DNA of 21,468 bases. It comes from a virus. Position numbers and translations under genes: made by a program. Below are positions 7,803 through 15,064 of the stretch, one piece after another; position 1 is the stretch's first letter; the number at the start of each line of letters is the position of its first letter. The DNA lies in the IMG/VR virus record IMGVR_UViG_3300028840_000832, positions 1 to 21,468 of that record; one strand, 5' to 3'. The notes below the pieces were generated by a model, which worked only from the letters and a program-made list of their open reading frames with translations, made no database searches and was not told the origin of the DNA.

Positions 7803-9787
7803 CAGGCATTGTTCTCTACCGCTGGTTCTGCTGACAGAGACAGAGCAGAATTACTCAGAGTCTGAGTAGTTTTCGCCTGAGTAACGCCGCCATCACCTTC
7901 GCAGAGAATTACTACGTTGACGTCGCCGTCAGTAGAGTAGTCGTGCTCAAAATCGAAGAACGTATTCGCACCAGTAATAAATGGCGAACTGTTATCTGCC
8001 GGACCCTTCACTGCGACGTCCTGTGCATCCAAATAATCCACTGGCGAAGCTGTGTTGAAAGAAGCAGCGGTGAAGATATGGAACCAAGCCAGAGTATCGT
8101 CAATAGCTGACTGACCAATTTCTACGGTTACCGAAGTATAAACTGGGTAAGTCTTAGTGTTACCACCATCGTCGATGAAGGACACACGCAGTTTATCTGC
8201 ACCAGCCAGAGCGTCAATGAACAGACCTTGCGTACCAGTCTGACCACTATGCCAACCGTCAGCAGTACCAACAACCGGAGTAATCTCACCAGAAGGCTGG
8301 TAGTAGTACCACACGTCGTACGCTTTACCGTTCAGAGAAGGTGTGCCGACGTTAATGGTCGCATCGATAGTAGCCAATGCATCGAGGTAAGCAATACACT
8401 CGTTCAGAGTACCCGGAGCGGTGTTATTCAGAACCCAGAAGAAGTCGCCATCAGCCTGAGTAAACCCAGTCTTGGTCTGAGTAGTACCAAACTTCTCGAG
8501 TGACATTCCAGTCCAAGGAGCAATCTGCGCGTTGTTGATAGTTTCAGAACCAGTAGCAGCTTCGGTAGTGACCGCCTCAGTTACTGTGATCTCATCATTG
8601 GTAGCCAGATCATCGCCGATAGCGGTAATGGTAAACGTACCGTTGTTGGTAGTAGCCCCAGTAATTACCACCTTAGAACCTACACCGAAACCAAGCGCAG
8701 TCCAGTCAGTAGCACCAGAAGTCTCAAGTCTGAGGGTGTTAGCACCAGTACCTGCTACTGATTGTGAAGTCAGAGCGATAGTGTCGTCAGGAGCCACAGA
8801 TGCAAACGGATGGTCAGTAGTGCTGGTGGTCAGGTGTGAACTTTCGTTCAAGGCCGCACCAGATGAATAACCGCCGAGTTCTGCAATACCCAGAGTTGTA
8901 CCAGTTGAGATACGACCGTAGTTCTGACCGTAAGTACGAACTGAGAAGTAATGCGAACTCAGGGTGTTGTCGAAGTTACCGTGAGTTGCGTCACCATACA
9001 CTTGGAACGCTTCGTCCAAGTTACCCAGTTTGGTGAAGTCAAACATATCCGTGCCGGTAACATCAGCATACTTGGAAGTCTGGTAGTAAGGGACAGAATC
9101 GGACAGGATAGAACCCAGTCCTTTAGGACCGAACCAGATTTCGTTTACGGTAGTACCGGTCAGTTCACGCCAGCCGGAGCCACGGAACAGTTTACGGTCA
9201 GTATCAGTTTTAGGTACACGGCCAAATACGAAGTCGTACGCACCACCGAATTTAAACGTACCGCGAGTAAAACGGTCAGTACCACGAAGTACTTCGTCGT
9301 AACGACGCTCTTGGTTTTCAAATGCGTAGAGAGCTTCCAACTTCAGACCATCCAGCTCGATCAACGAGTTAGTGGTTGATGCGCCAACAATACGCTCGTC
9401 ACCGCCAGCCGCTTCGTCGGTCAGGGTGGTATCAACGCTGATAGTATCGTATGGGGTAGTAGTAGTCGAAATCGACACAATAGTGTGGGTGCCGGAGTTA
9501 CTGCCATTAGCAAAACCAGAAGCTGTAACATTCATGCCGGGGCGGAAACCCAGAGCACCGAAGTTAATACCTGTACCTACAAATTTATTGCCTGTAGCAA
9601 TGGCTTGTATTGATTGCGACGCAGTAGTGTCCGCGCTGGGGGTGTAAGTTGCATAATCCCCTGCGTGCCCAAAAGACACCTCGCCTGTGCCGGTATTCGG
9701 GTCAAAAAAGACGTTACCGTCTGTAAAAGATGCACTCGACGCCTGATGAAGGCTGGTCGAGTAGTTCGATAAATCAATTGTAGCCAT
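7802..9787 (-). CDS. Large virion/tail structural protein with duplicated beta domain (661 aa)
   Basis: The protein has no enzymatic motif. Two core blocks, residues 134-337 and 418-640, include KFGGAYDFVFGRVP, GSGWRELTG, YFSVRTYGQNYGR, GGYSSGAALNES and WVLNNTAPGTLNECIAYLD. These match a family of phage structural proteins I know by pattern rather than by name. A roughly 80-residue beta domain occurs twice, at 55-133 and 338-417. A strong ribosome site (GAGGAGG, 7 bases before the ATG) implies high expression. The start overlaps the previous stop as TAATG. A main tail component is a reasonable inference, but sheath, tube and appendage roles cannot be told apart here. Confidence 0.8.
   Translation of the reverse strand: MATIDLSNYSTSLHQASSASFTDGNVFFDPNTGTGEVSFGHAGDYATYTPSADTTASQSIQAIATGNKFVGTGINFGALGFRPGMNVTASGFANGSNSGTHTIVSISTTTTPYDTISVDTTLTDEAAGGDERIVGASTTNSLIELDGLKLEALYAFENQERRYDEVLRGTDRFTRGTFKFGGAYDFVFGRVPKTDTDRKLFRGSGWRELTGTTVNEIWFGPKGLGSILSDSVPYYQTSKYADVTGTDMFDFTKLGNLDEAFQVYGDATHGNFDNTLSSHYFSVRTYGQNYGRISTGTTLGIAELGGYSSGAALNESSHLTTSTTDHPFASVAPDDTIALTSQSVAGTGANTLRLETSGATDWTALGFGVGSKVVITGATTNNGTFTITAIGDDLATNDEITVTEAVTTEAATGSETINNAQIAPWTGMSLEKFGTTQTKTGFTQADGDFFWVLNNTAPGTLNECIAYLDALATIDATINVGTPSLNGKAYDVWYYYQPSGEITPVVGTADGWHSGQTGTQGLFIDALAGADKLRVSFIDDGGNTKTYPVYTSVTVEIGQSAIDDTLAWFHIFTAASFNTASPVDYLDAQDVAVKGPADNSSPFITGANTFFDFEHDYSTDGDVNVVILCEGDGGVTQAKTTQTLSNSALSLSAEPAVENNA
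8537..8776 (-). repeat. Second copy of the duplicated beta domain in the 661-residue protein
   Basis: Residues 338-417 include WTALGFGVGSKVVITGATT, NNGTFTITAI, DEITVTEAVTTEAATGSETI. They share the pattern L-G-F-x-x-G-x-x-V, N/S-x-G-T-x-T-I, D-x-I-x-V, T-x-E-A-A-x-G-x-E-x-I with residues 55-133. Confidence 0.8.
9389..9625 (-). repeat. First copy of the duplicated beta domain in the 661-residue protein
   Basis: Residues 55-133 include FGALGFRPGMNVTASGF, NSGTHTIVSI, DTISVDTTLTDEAAGGDERI. They align with residues 338-417 of the same protein. The DNA of the two copies is clearly diverged. Confidence 0.8.
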
Positions 9788-10107
9788 TAGATAGCCTCCT
9801 CATTAAGTAACATATGCTGTTCGAGAGCGGTGGCGAGTCTCTCGTTTTCTGCTTTCAAAACGTCAAGCTGCATTTGACCGCGTGCAGTAATCTCTTTAAT
9901 TTTAGCATCGCAGGCAGATTTAGTCTCATTTTCTGCCAGTTTCATCATCTTCAGGATAATGTCGCGAATCACGAAAGTATCCTGAACTGTGATATAGGCA
10001 GGCAGGCGGTAAAGTTCCTCTCCGTCAAGCGAAGCTACCCAATCTCCGTCTTCGCCATTTACAGTGAGTTGTTTGGTTTGTGCGTGTTTGATATTAATCA
10101 TTGTCAT
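9787..10107 (-). CDS. Small coiled-coil protein (106 aa)
   Basis: The protein has an N-terminal beta-like part (INIKHAQTKQLTVNGEDGDW, ELYRLPAYITVQDTFVIRD) and a C-terminal helical part from about residue 50 to 100 with heptad-like spacing (LKMMKLAENE, MQLDVLKAENERLATALEQHML). Two starts are possible, MTM at 10107 or MIN at 10101, and both overlap the end of the 559-residue gene. No strong ribosome site is visible, so coupling is likely. The downstream 661-residue gene starts within its stop codon (TAATG). I do not recognise a family. A small tail assembly or chaperone-like protein is possible but unproven. Confidence 0.65.
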   Translation of the reverse strand: MTMINIKHAQTKQLTVNGEDGDWVASLDGEELYRLPAYITVQDTFVIRDIILKMMKLAENETKSACDAKIKEITARGQMQLDVLKAENERLATALEQHMLLNEEAI

Positions 10108-11773
10108 CCGGTGTCAGTGTGATGTTTCTAGTCATATTGTTATCTTCAAGCGTGAAGAAATCGTTATATTCCACATAATCGTTGGAAATTATCTGGAGTA
10201 TTCTGTGTTGGTTTGCCGCGTAAGTGTACGTGTCGATGCTGTTTTTGGTAGCAGAAGTTTCCTGCTCCACACCATTGATCTCAGTAACGTTGTCAAACTC
10301 ACCCGCAGTATCAGTGCTGTACAGCCTCCACTCGTAATTTGGAGACGGCAATGGGCTGACGTTGAAAGACAACGTACGCTGGTTTGCTACAACCGCAACT
10401 GTACCAGTTCCGTCATTCTTCACAGATGGGATGGTAGCACCTGACGCGATGTTAATCGTTAATTTCTGGCCGGCACTTACGTTTACGAGGATGGCCGCAT
10501 TGGTAGTGTCATCCTCGGTAATTGGGTCGCCGGTTGTACCAGTAGCATAGCCAGACAGAATATTGTTCCAAGTAACGGTGGTACTGGATGTGATGTTGCC
10601 CAAATCAACAGCATGGTTTGTGCCATCTGAGATAAATGTATTGCCAGTTACCAAACTCAAATCATCGACCACAATGGAGGTCTGTGAAGTGCTGTTCGAG
10701 ATCAAGTTGCCGGTAATGGTTGCTCCGCCCTGAGTAATCTGGGCACAGCGACGAAATGATCCGTTTGTAATATCGACAGTTTTAGTTGCACCCTTGCTGA
10801 AAACAAAGGTGTCCATGTCGATAAAGTTACACTGATCGAGGGCCACATCGCACTGATCTGTCATCAAGAAACGGCCTTTAGACGCTGTAGTAGTGTCCAA
10901 AGTCTGGATCGTTATACCAGTCCACTCGATGTTAGAGCCTGTGTTTAAACACTCAATCAGGTTGAAGTTGGCTGTAACTTTTGGCGTCCATTGAATAAAG
11001 ACGGTTTTGTTGGAGTCTCTGAAATCTACAGCATTGGTCGCTGTACCCAGAGACATGCGGCCTTTCCAGAGATAACCACCAGAAGTCTTCGACAACAAAC
11101 CCCAACGGTTGTAACCGTTTGTTGCATCGTTGTAGTCGTTTACAGTAGCGAACCCATCAAAAGTACAGTACCCATTGGTGATGTCGCCATGCTCGAAAAT
11201 AGCAGAACAACGGCCATAACGTATGGCATCGACGTTGTGCACCTCACCTTTCGACGAACCGGTCGTAACATACACTGCCGCACCGATATATTGTTCTGTG
11301 CCGTTAGGAGTGCCTGCGGTGTAATCAGCGGTTACAGAGGTGTTTACAGCATGGTTAACCCAACCACCGTATGGGTATGGTGCTTTATCAACGCCACCAA
11401 CTGTCCATACGTCGAAATCTGAAGTAGAACTACCAACAACAAGCATAAAGCCGTCGTTGGCATAAGTCTCGATGTTGGAGGCCACCATGTAGTTCTGCCA
11501 GACAAGATAAGCCCCATCTGTGCCATGACCGCCTGTGCCGGCCCCATTATTAAACGCGAGAGAACCTACACCAACGTCTTTGGTACAGTCCTGAGTAACA
11601 GAATACAAACCTTGGATGAATGGGTAGTCAGGGTCTTCATAAGCTGGCGCACCCTGAGTGTTAAAAGCCTCAGAACCGCCAGACAGAGTGACAGAGCCAG
11701 TCATCTCAACCCAGCCGGAAGCTGCGTCTAAAGACAGGTCAGTCAAATCTTCAGTGTAACTCGGCGCGGCCAC
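10094..11773 (-). CDS. Beta-rich tail/virion protein, probable beta helix (559 aa)
   Basis: The start is GTG at 11773-11771, supported by GGAGG 6 bases upstream; it overlaps the end of the CxxCxxCC gene by 23 bases. The N-terminal 240 residues are rich in Gly, Thr, Asn and aromatics. Residues 240-455 show repeated short strands (NIEWTGITIQ, DVALDQCNFIDMD, KTVDITNGSF, ATITGNLISN, LVTGNTFISDG). The segment AAILVNVSAGQKLTINIASG with ATIPSVKNDGTGTVAVV resembles a motif common in large phage tail proteins. Residues 456-555 look like an Ig-like sandwich ending YVEYNDFFTLEDN and ITLTPDDND. There is no catalytic signature. It probably belongs to the tail or its adsorption apparatus. Confidence 0.78.
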   Translation of the reverse strand: MAAPSYTEDLTDLSLDAASGWVEMTGSVTLSGGSEAFNTQGAPAYEDPDYPFIQGLYSVTQDCTKDVGVGSLAFNNGAGTGGHGTDGAYLVWQNYMVASNIETYANDGFMLVVGSSTSDFDVWTVGGVDKAPYPYGGWVNHAVNTSVTADYTAGTPNGTEQYIGAAVYVTTGSSKGEVHNVDAIRYGRCSAIFEHGDITNGYCTFDGFATVNDYNDATNGYNRWGLLSKTSGGYLWKGRMSLGTATNAVDFRDSNKTVFIQWTPKVTANFNLIECLNTGSNIEWTGITIQTLDTTTASKGRFLMTDQCDVALDQCNFIDMDTFVFSKGATKTVDITNGSFRRCAQITQGGATITGNLISNSTSQTSIVVDDLSLVTGNTFISDGTNHAVDLGNITSSTTVTWNNILSGYATGTTGDPITEDDTTNAAILVNVSAGQKLTINIASGATIPSVKNDGTGTVAVVANQRTLSFNVSPLPSPNYEWRLYSTDTAGEFDNVTEINGVEQETSATKNSIDTYTYAANQHRILQIISNDYVEYNDFFTLEDNNMTRNITLTPDDND

Positions 11774-12170
11774 GTATAGCCTCCATCACATGGTTCAGTG
11801 AGTGGTTCTTGTGCAACTGGATATTCGTCTCATCGCCCCGATACAGGACAACAGAAAACCCCTCTTTTTTGAACGATTCAATTTGCTTGGCGGCTAATTG
11901 CGTCATTTTACGACGTTGATCAACTCTGCCAGACATAACATCTTTACTGGTTCTACTGAAAATTACGCCACACTTATCTGGGCGTAAATCTTCGCCAACC
12001 TTTTCCATTTGTGCCCAAACGCAAAGAAATTCCTTACATTCTTTTGGGCGTGTTTCGTAAATTGTGCAGCCTACTCCTTCCTCGCATTTACTGCATGGTT
12101 CCCCGATCTTACTGGGTATTTCATGCAATTCGAGGTCTCGGCAGCAAGCTGTACAGGTTCCGCAATCCAT
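11751..12170 (-). CDS. CxxCxxCC (YkgJ-type) zinc/iron-binding cysteine-cluster protein
   Basis: The 139-residue protein begins MDCGTCTACCRDLEL, giving the CxxCxxCC signature at Cys3, 6, 9 and 10. More cysteines follow at 26, 29, 35, 45 and 50 in the pattern PCSKCEEGVGCTIYETRP-KECKEFLC. This matches the family called YkgJ or zinc/iron-chelating CxxCxxCC proteins, whose biochemical role is poorly known. Residues 85-139 are a separate, more basic helical tail. The ATG overlaps the stop of the connector gene (TAATG), and the following gene begins 23 bases before this one stops, so it is fully embedded in the morphogenesis operon. Whether it is a virion part or a helper is unknown. Confidence 0.85.
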   Translation of the reverse strand: MDCGTCTACCRDLELHEIPSKIGEPCSKCEEGVGCTIYETRPKECKEFLCVWAQMEKVGEDLRPDKCGVIFSRTSKDVMSGRVDQRRKMTQLAAKQIESFKKEGFSVVLYRGDETNIQLHKNHSLNHVMEAIRGRAELH

Positions 12171-12877
12171 TAAATTCCGCCGTACATGACAACAGGTGCG
12201 CGACGACGCTTCTTGCGGAAAAACGATAACGCTGAATCAAGGGCGTCCCGCCAAAGTATCAGGCGTTTATTCATAGCCACTTCATTGTACGTTTCTGCGT
12301 CATCTTTCGCGTACGCCATAGCGCACGCTTTTTGTACCAGAGACCGTCTGAATCTTGGAGAAATCTCCAGATCAACGCCGGACTCTACTTCCTCCAAAGG
12401 CTCGCGATACACAGACAGCGTCAATGCGTCGTTTGCGGTTGGAATCGGATACAGTCGTCCTTTGTCGGCTTCCATATCGGTAATAATGTACCGGGGTGGG
12501 CCTTTTGAAGTCTGCCAGTCACCGTTCAACACACGAGAGCCATAATCAGAAGAATCGGCACTCCCGTGCTCAAATTCTTGCAGAGTAATGACCTCAATAG
12601 GCAGGCCGGTAGAATTCAGGTAAACCTTACGCAGTTCAACAATGCGGTCATCGATGGCGACCCAAGGGTCGTCTGCGGTAACAGCTACAGAGTTGAAGTA
12701 CGTAAAATCAGGAAGACACAGGGTTTCGCGAGCGAATTCCCTCTGTGCTTCATCAAGGTAGTGGTAAAGTTCTTCGTTTGACCAGAGAGAGTCACTGGAA
12801 TCACCAGAACCCGGGAGTTCAGGGTCATCCAGTTCCAATCGGATCAAGTTGATAATATCACTCGTTTCCAGAGCCAT
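12170..12877 (-). CDS. Probable head-tail connector/adaptor protein (235 aa)
   Basis: The protein opens MALETSDIINLIRLELDD and continues WSNEELYHYLDEAQREFARET, a helical N-terminus typical of phage adaptor proteins that dock under the portal. A beta-rich centre follows (AIDDRIVELRKVYL, GPPRYIITDMEADKGRLYPIP, TLSVYREPLEEV). It then ends with a long C-terminal helix (RRSLVQKACAMAYAKDDAET) and a basic end (FFRKKRRRAP). Length and layout fit the connector proteins found downstream of coat genes in podovirus-like phages. The role is inferred from this pattern and from position. AGGA lies 8 bases before the ATG. The start overlaps the previous gene by 20 bases. Confidence 0.75.
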   Translation of the reverse strand: MALETSDIINLIRLELDDPELPGSGDSSDSLWSNEELYHYLDEAQREFARETLCLPDFTYFNSVAVTADDPWVAIDDRIVELRKVYLNSTGLPIEVITLQEFEHGSADSSDYGSRVLNGDWQTSKGPPRYIITDMEADKGRLYPIPTANDALTLSVYREPLEEVESGVDLEISPRFRRSLVQKACAMAYAKDDAETYNEVAMNKRLILWRDALDSALSFFRKKRRRAPVVMYGGI

Positions 12878-13268
12878 CAGTCATTTCCTGTGCGACAGGG
12901 TTATTCATGTCGTCCCAGATTTTACTGACTTCATGTGCTTCAACCTTAAAGCCTACATCTCTGGAAACAACAGCAATTTTCGGACGGCCAGTACCAGCGA
13001 AGTCGTCCGCGTTGTTCTTCAGTATAAGTTTAGCCAAAGATTCCTTGATTGCATCAACGCGCGCAACACCAGAAACAATTGGTTCCATAGGCGGTTTAGC
13101 TGGTGGGGTTTTCTTGATTTCCCCTTCAACAGCGCGTGCGCCAATTGCGATACATTCGTCAACGACGTCATCGGCGACCATACGTTCAACGTCTTTCTGA
13201 AAGACTACAACACGTCCTCCCAATGAAGCAAGGCGGTGGTCGTAGTGAAGTACCATTTTTACAGGCAT
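12858..13268 (-). CDS. Small head-region protein (136 aa)
   Basis: First gene after the intrinsic terminator. The N-terminal half, MPVKMVLHYDHRLASLGGRVVVF followed by KDVERMVADDVVDECIAIGA, resembles small proteins encoded next to phage coat genes, with pattern 'f..g....vp..vv.ea...GA'. The second half is basic to neutral and holds a helix, RVDAIKESLAKLIL, and a C-terminal helix, VEAHEVSKIWDDMN. The function of such proteins is not established; head completion or connector assembly is the best guess from position. A GAGGAAA ribosome site precedes the ATG by about 8 bases, and its last 20 bases overlap the connector gene. Confidence 0.6.
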   Translation of the reverse strand: MPVKMVLHYDHRLASLGGRVVVFQKDVERMVADDVVDECIAIGARAVEGEIKKTPPAKPPMEPIVSGVARVDAIKESLAKLILKNNADDFAGTGRPKIAVVSRDVGFKVEAHEVSKIWDDMNNPVAQEMTDGSGNE

Positions 13269-13295
13269 AGTAGCATTTCCTCATAGATAGATAGT

Positions 13296-13326
13296 AAAAA
13301 GGGGGTGCTCCTTACGGAGTACCCCC
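13296..13326 (-). terminator. Rho-independent terminator after the coat/decoration genes
   Basis: On the minus strand GGGGGTACTCC and GGAGCACCCCC form an 11-pair stem with one A-C mismatch. The loop is GTAA, a GNRA-type tetraloop, and TTTTT follows directly. It lies 26 bases after the stop of the 134-residue gene and 28 bases before the next start, so it ends or attenuates the coat-protein transcript. Confidence 0.85.
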
Positions 13327-13351
13327 TCGCTCATGTCACCCCGGGGTGTAA

Positions 13352-13756
13352 TTACCCGCGAAGTTCGTTGGCACGATCCTGACGCAGATACAGAACAGAA
13401 ACCTGAACTTTACCTGCTGTTGCACCAGTACCAGTTACTGAGATGTCAGCTTCAACGTTTGCTACTTCACCGGTCAGAGAAACGCCCGCAGGAGCTTCCC
13501 AGTTACCGCCAGCAGCAGTGATGTCGACAGCAGTTGACAGTGCAACATCACCGCCAGCCGCAGCAAACTGAAGAGTCAGCGTACCAGCGGATACAGTACC
13601 GCCGGCCAGAGCCGCATCAACGTTTACGCTTACACCCAAAATGACTGCATCACCCGGCAGTTCGCAGATGTCGATGACAGCCGCGTCAACCAGTTCAGCC
13701 AGATTGATTTCTTTTGTGGAGCACAAAGCCCACTGATGTGCCTTATTGATAGCCAT
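13352..13756 (-). CDS. Probable capsid decoration/stabilisation protein (134 aa)
   Basis: A small beta-rich, Ala/Gly/Val-rich protein directly after the coat gene, starting in its stop codon (TAATG). After MAINKAHQWALCSTKEINL come repeated strand-turn segments: DAVILGVSVNVDAALAGG, GTLTLQFAAAGGDVALST, VEADISVTGTGATAG, and a closing strand KVQVSVLYLRQD. There is one Cys in the first strand and one more at ICELPGD. The composition, size and position fit head decoration or cement proteins, but no specific family was recognised. AGGAGG lies about 12 bases upstream, inside the coat gene's last codons. An intrinsic terminator follows at once. Confidence 0.7.
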   Translation of the reverse strand: MAINKAHQWALCSTKEINLAELVDAAVIDICELPGDAVILGVSVNVDAALAGGTVSAGTLTLQFAAAGGDVALSTAVDITAAGGNWEAPAGVSLTGEVANVEADISVTGTGATAGKVQVSVLYLRQDRANELRG

Positions 13757-14883
13757 TAGCTGTCAGAGCCTCCTGTAGCAACGTCCACAGTGATGACACC
13801 GAAATCTTCAACAGAGTTGGTTACATCAGTGTGGAACTTAGGTTTAAGGAAACCGAAGATTTTGCCTACAGAGATACCCTGCTGGTTACCGTAGTCAAAC
13901 ATTTCTTCATCCCATTCAGCGTTGCCGATGTCAGCGAAGCCCATAGCCTGAGCACCACAGAACAGCATACGGCAACCGTCTACTTTACCTGCGCCGCCAG
14001 AACCCCATTTGGAGCCATCAGCCAGACCGCGAGTATTGTAAACATGACGATATTCAGAAACAGCGATACCATCGATCATGATAGTGTCAGTGCCTTTGAA
14101 CAGTTGGTTAGCTTCACTACGAGGCATAGCGTCTTTAACAGCCGCCAGATACGTAGAATCCTGCTTCAGTTTCGCCATTGCGTCTGGAGTAACAAACGCG
14201 TGGTAGAACTCGATACCGTCTTTGGTACGGATAGGACGTACGTAGTTGTTTTTGGCAAAAGCCTTCAACTCAACGAACATTTCCCAAGTAGGGGTATCAG
14301 CAATAGCCAGAGTAGACTCGTCAGTATTTACACCAAAACCAGTCGCATCCCAAACGAGATGACGATTAGCAGAAGGAGCAGTTACGTCCGCAGCATATTC
14401 CAGATAAGGCAGGTCAGAACCTACACGAGTGGCACCATTGGTGTGTTTGTCATAGCCAACGCCAGACAGAGTCAGGAAAGCCATCTGATCCATACGGTCA
14501 GCAATCCAGTAAGCCAGCTTGTCGCGGGACTGTTCGCGGAAACGTACGATGGATTTCTGCTCAGCCATCTTACCTTCATTACGGTTGGCGTGACGCAGTT
14601 GGTCGATCCGGATAACCTGATCGTAAGAACGCATGGCTTCCTCGTTACCTTCCAAGGTACGATCGCCTGCGATACCGTCACCGAGCAGGTCGGCAACCAG
14701 AGTAATAACGGCACGAGCACCGCGTTCGTCTTTTTTCAGTTCAGTTACGCGCTGAATCAGGGAATCCTGACCAGTGCCCACAAATTTGTTCATGAAGCTG
14801 TAGTTACGAGCGTGCTTCCAAAAGTCCATAGACCAGACTGTTTTCTGCTCAGTCGTAAGTGCAGCAAAGTTAGTAAGAGCCAT
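13756..14883 (-). CDS. Major capsid protein, N4-gp56-like (HK97 fold)
   Basis: The 375-residue protein starts MALTNFAALTTEQKTVWS and continues DFWKHARNYSFMNKFVG, with SLIQRVTELKKDERG and the helical part RFREQSRDKLAYWIADRMDQ. These features resemble the N4-gp56 family of phage coat proteins (DUF4043-type), which adopt the HK97 fold and build the icosahedral shell. Further family-like segments are EFYHAFVTPDAMAKLKQD, GIAVSEYRHVYNT and CRMLFCGAQAMGFAD near the C-terminus. Size is normal. A strong AGGAGG site 7 bases before the ATG fits high expression. A 181-base leader with a possible promoter precedes the gene. No protease-cleaved delta domain is evident. Confidence 0.88.
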   Translation of the reverse strand: MALTNFAALTTEQKTVWSMDFWKHARNYSFMNKFVGTGQDSLIQRVTELKKDERGARAVITLVADLLGDGIAGDRTLEGNEEAMRSYDQVIRIDQLRHANRNEGKMAEQKSIVRFREQSRDKLAYWIADRMDQMAFLTLSGVGYDKHTNGATRVGSDLPYLEYAADVTAPSANRHLVWDATGFGVNTDESTLAIADTPTWEMFVELKAFAKNNYVRPIRTKDGIEFYHAFVTPDAMAKLKQDSTYLAAVKDAMPRSEANQLFKGTDTIMIDGIAVSEYRHVYNTRGLADGSKWGSGGAGKVDGCRMLFCGAQAMGFADIGNAEWDEEMFDYGNQQGISVGKIFGFLKPKFHTDVTNSVEDFGVITVDVATGGSDS

Positions 14884-15064
14884 TAGGCATCCTCCTGTGC
14901 TGTATTAAGTACGAGTTTTTCAGTTTGTACGTATCGCTGTACTTGCGTTTGGAAGCAACTCTTTTAGGTCGTTATGATAGACCCCAACGTTTTCGCTCGT
15001 CAGATTCGTACCTGAAAGTGTAGCAAGTGTTACGAAAAACGCAACAACTGTCGCTAAATTACTT
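14884..15064 (-). other. Non-coding leader upstream of the capsid gene
   Basis: This is the only gap over 100 bases inside the gene block apart from the one filled by the 47-codon ORF and the right-hand leader. No start with a ribosome site and reasonable ORF was found on either strand, and no terminator follows the 223-residue gene. It contains the possible promoter listed separately and the AGGAGG of the capsid gene. Confidence 0.6.
14974..15003 (-). promoter_or_regulatory. Possible sigma70-like promoter for the capsid gene
   Basis: On the minus strand CTGACG (15003-14998; four of six matches to TTGACA) and TATCAT (14979-14974; five of six to TATAAT) are separated by 18 bases. A transcript from here would have a leader of roughly 85 bases before the capsid ATG. 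Such short matches also occur by chance. The support is mainly its position ahead of the gene that needs the highest expression. Confidence 0.3.

Noticed and set aside
13831-14886. A 351-codon open frame on the plus strand across the capsid gene
   Set aside because: It is a near-complete antisense shadow of the capsid gene, without a ribosome site, and the product has no recognisable domain. The capsid reading has clear family motifs.
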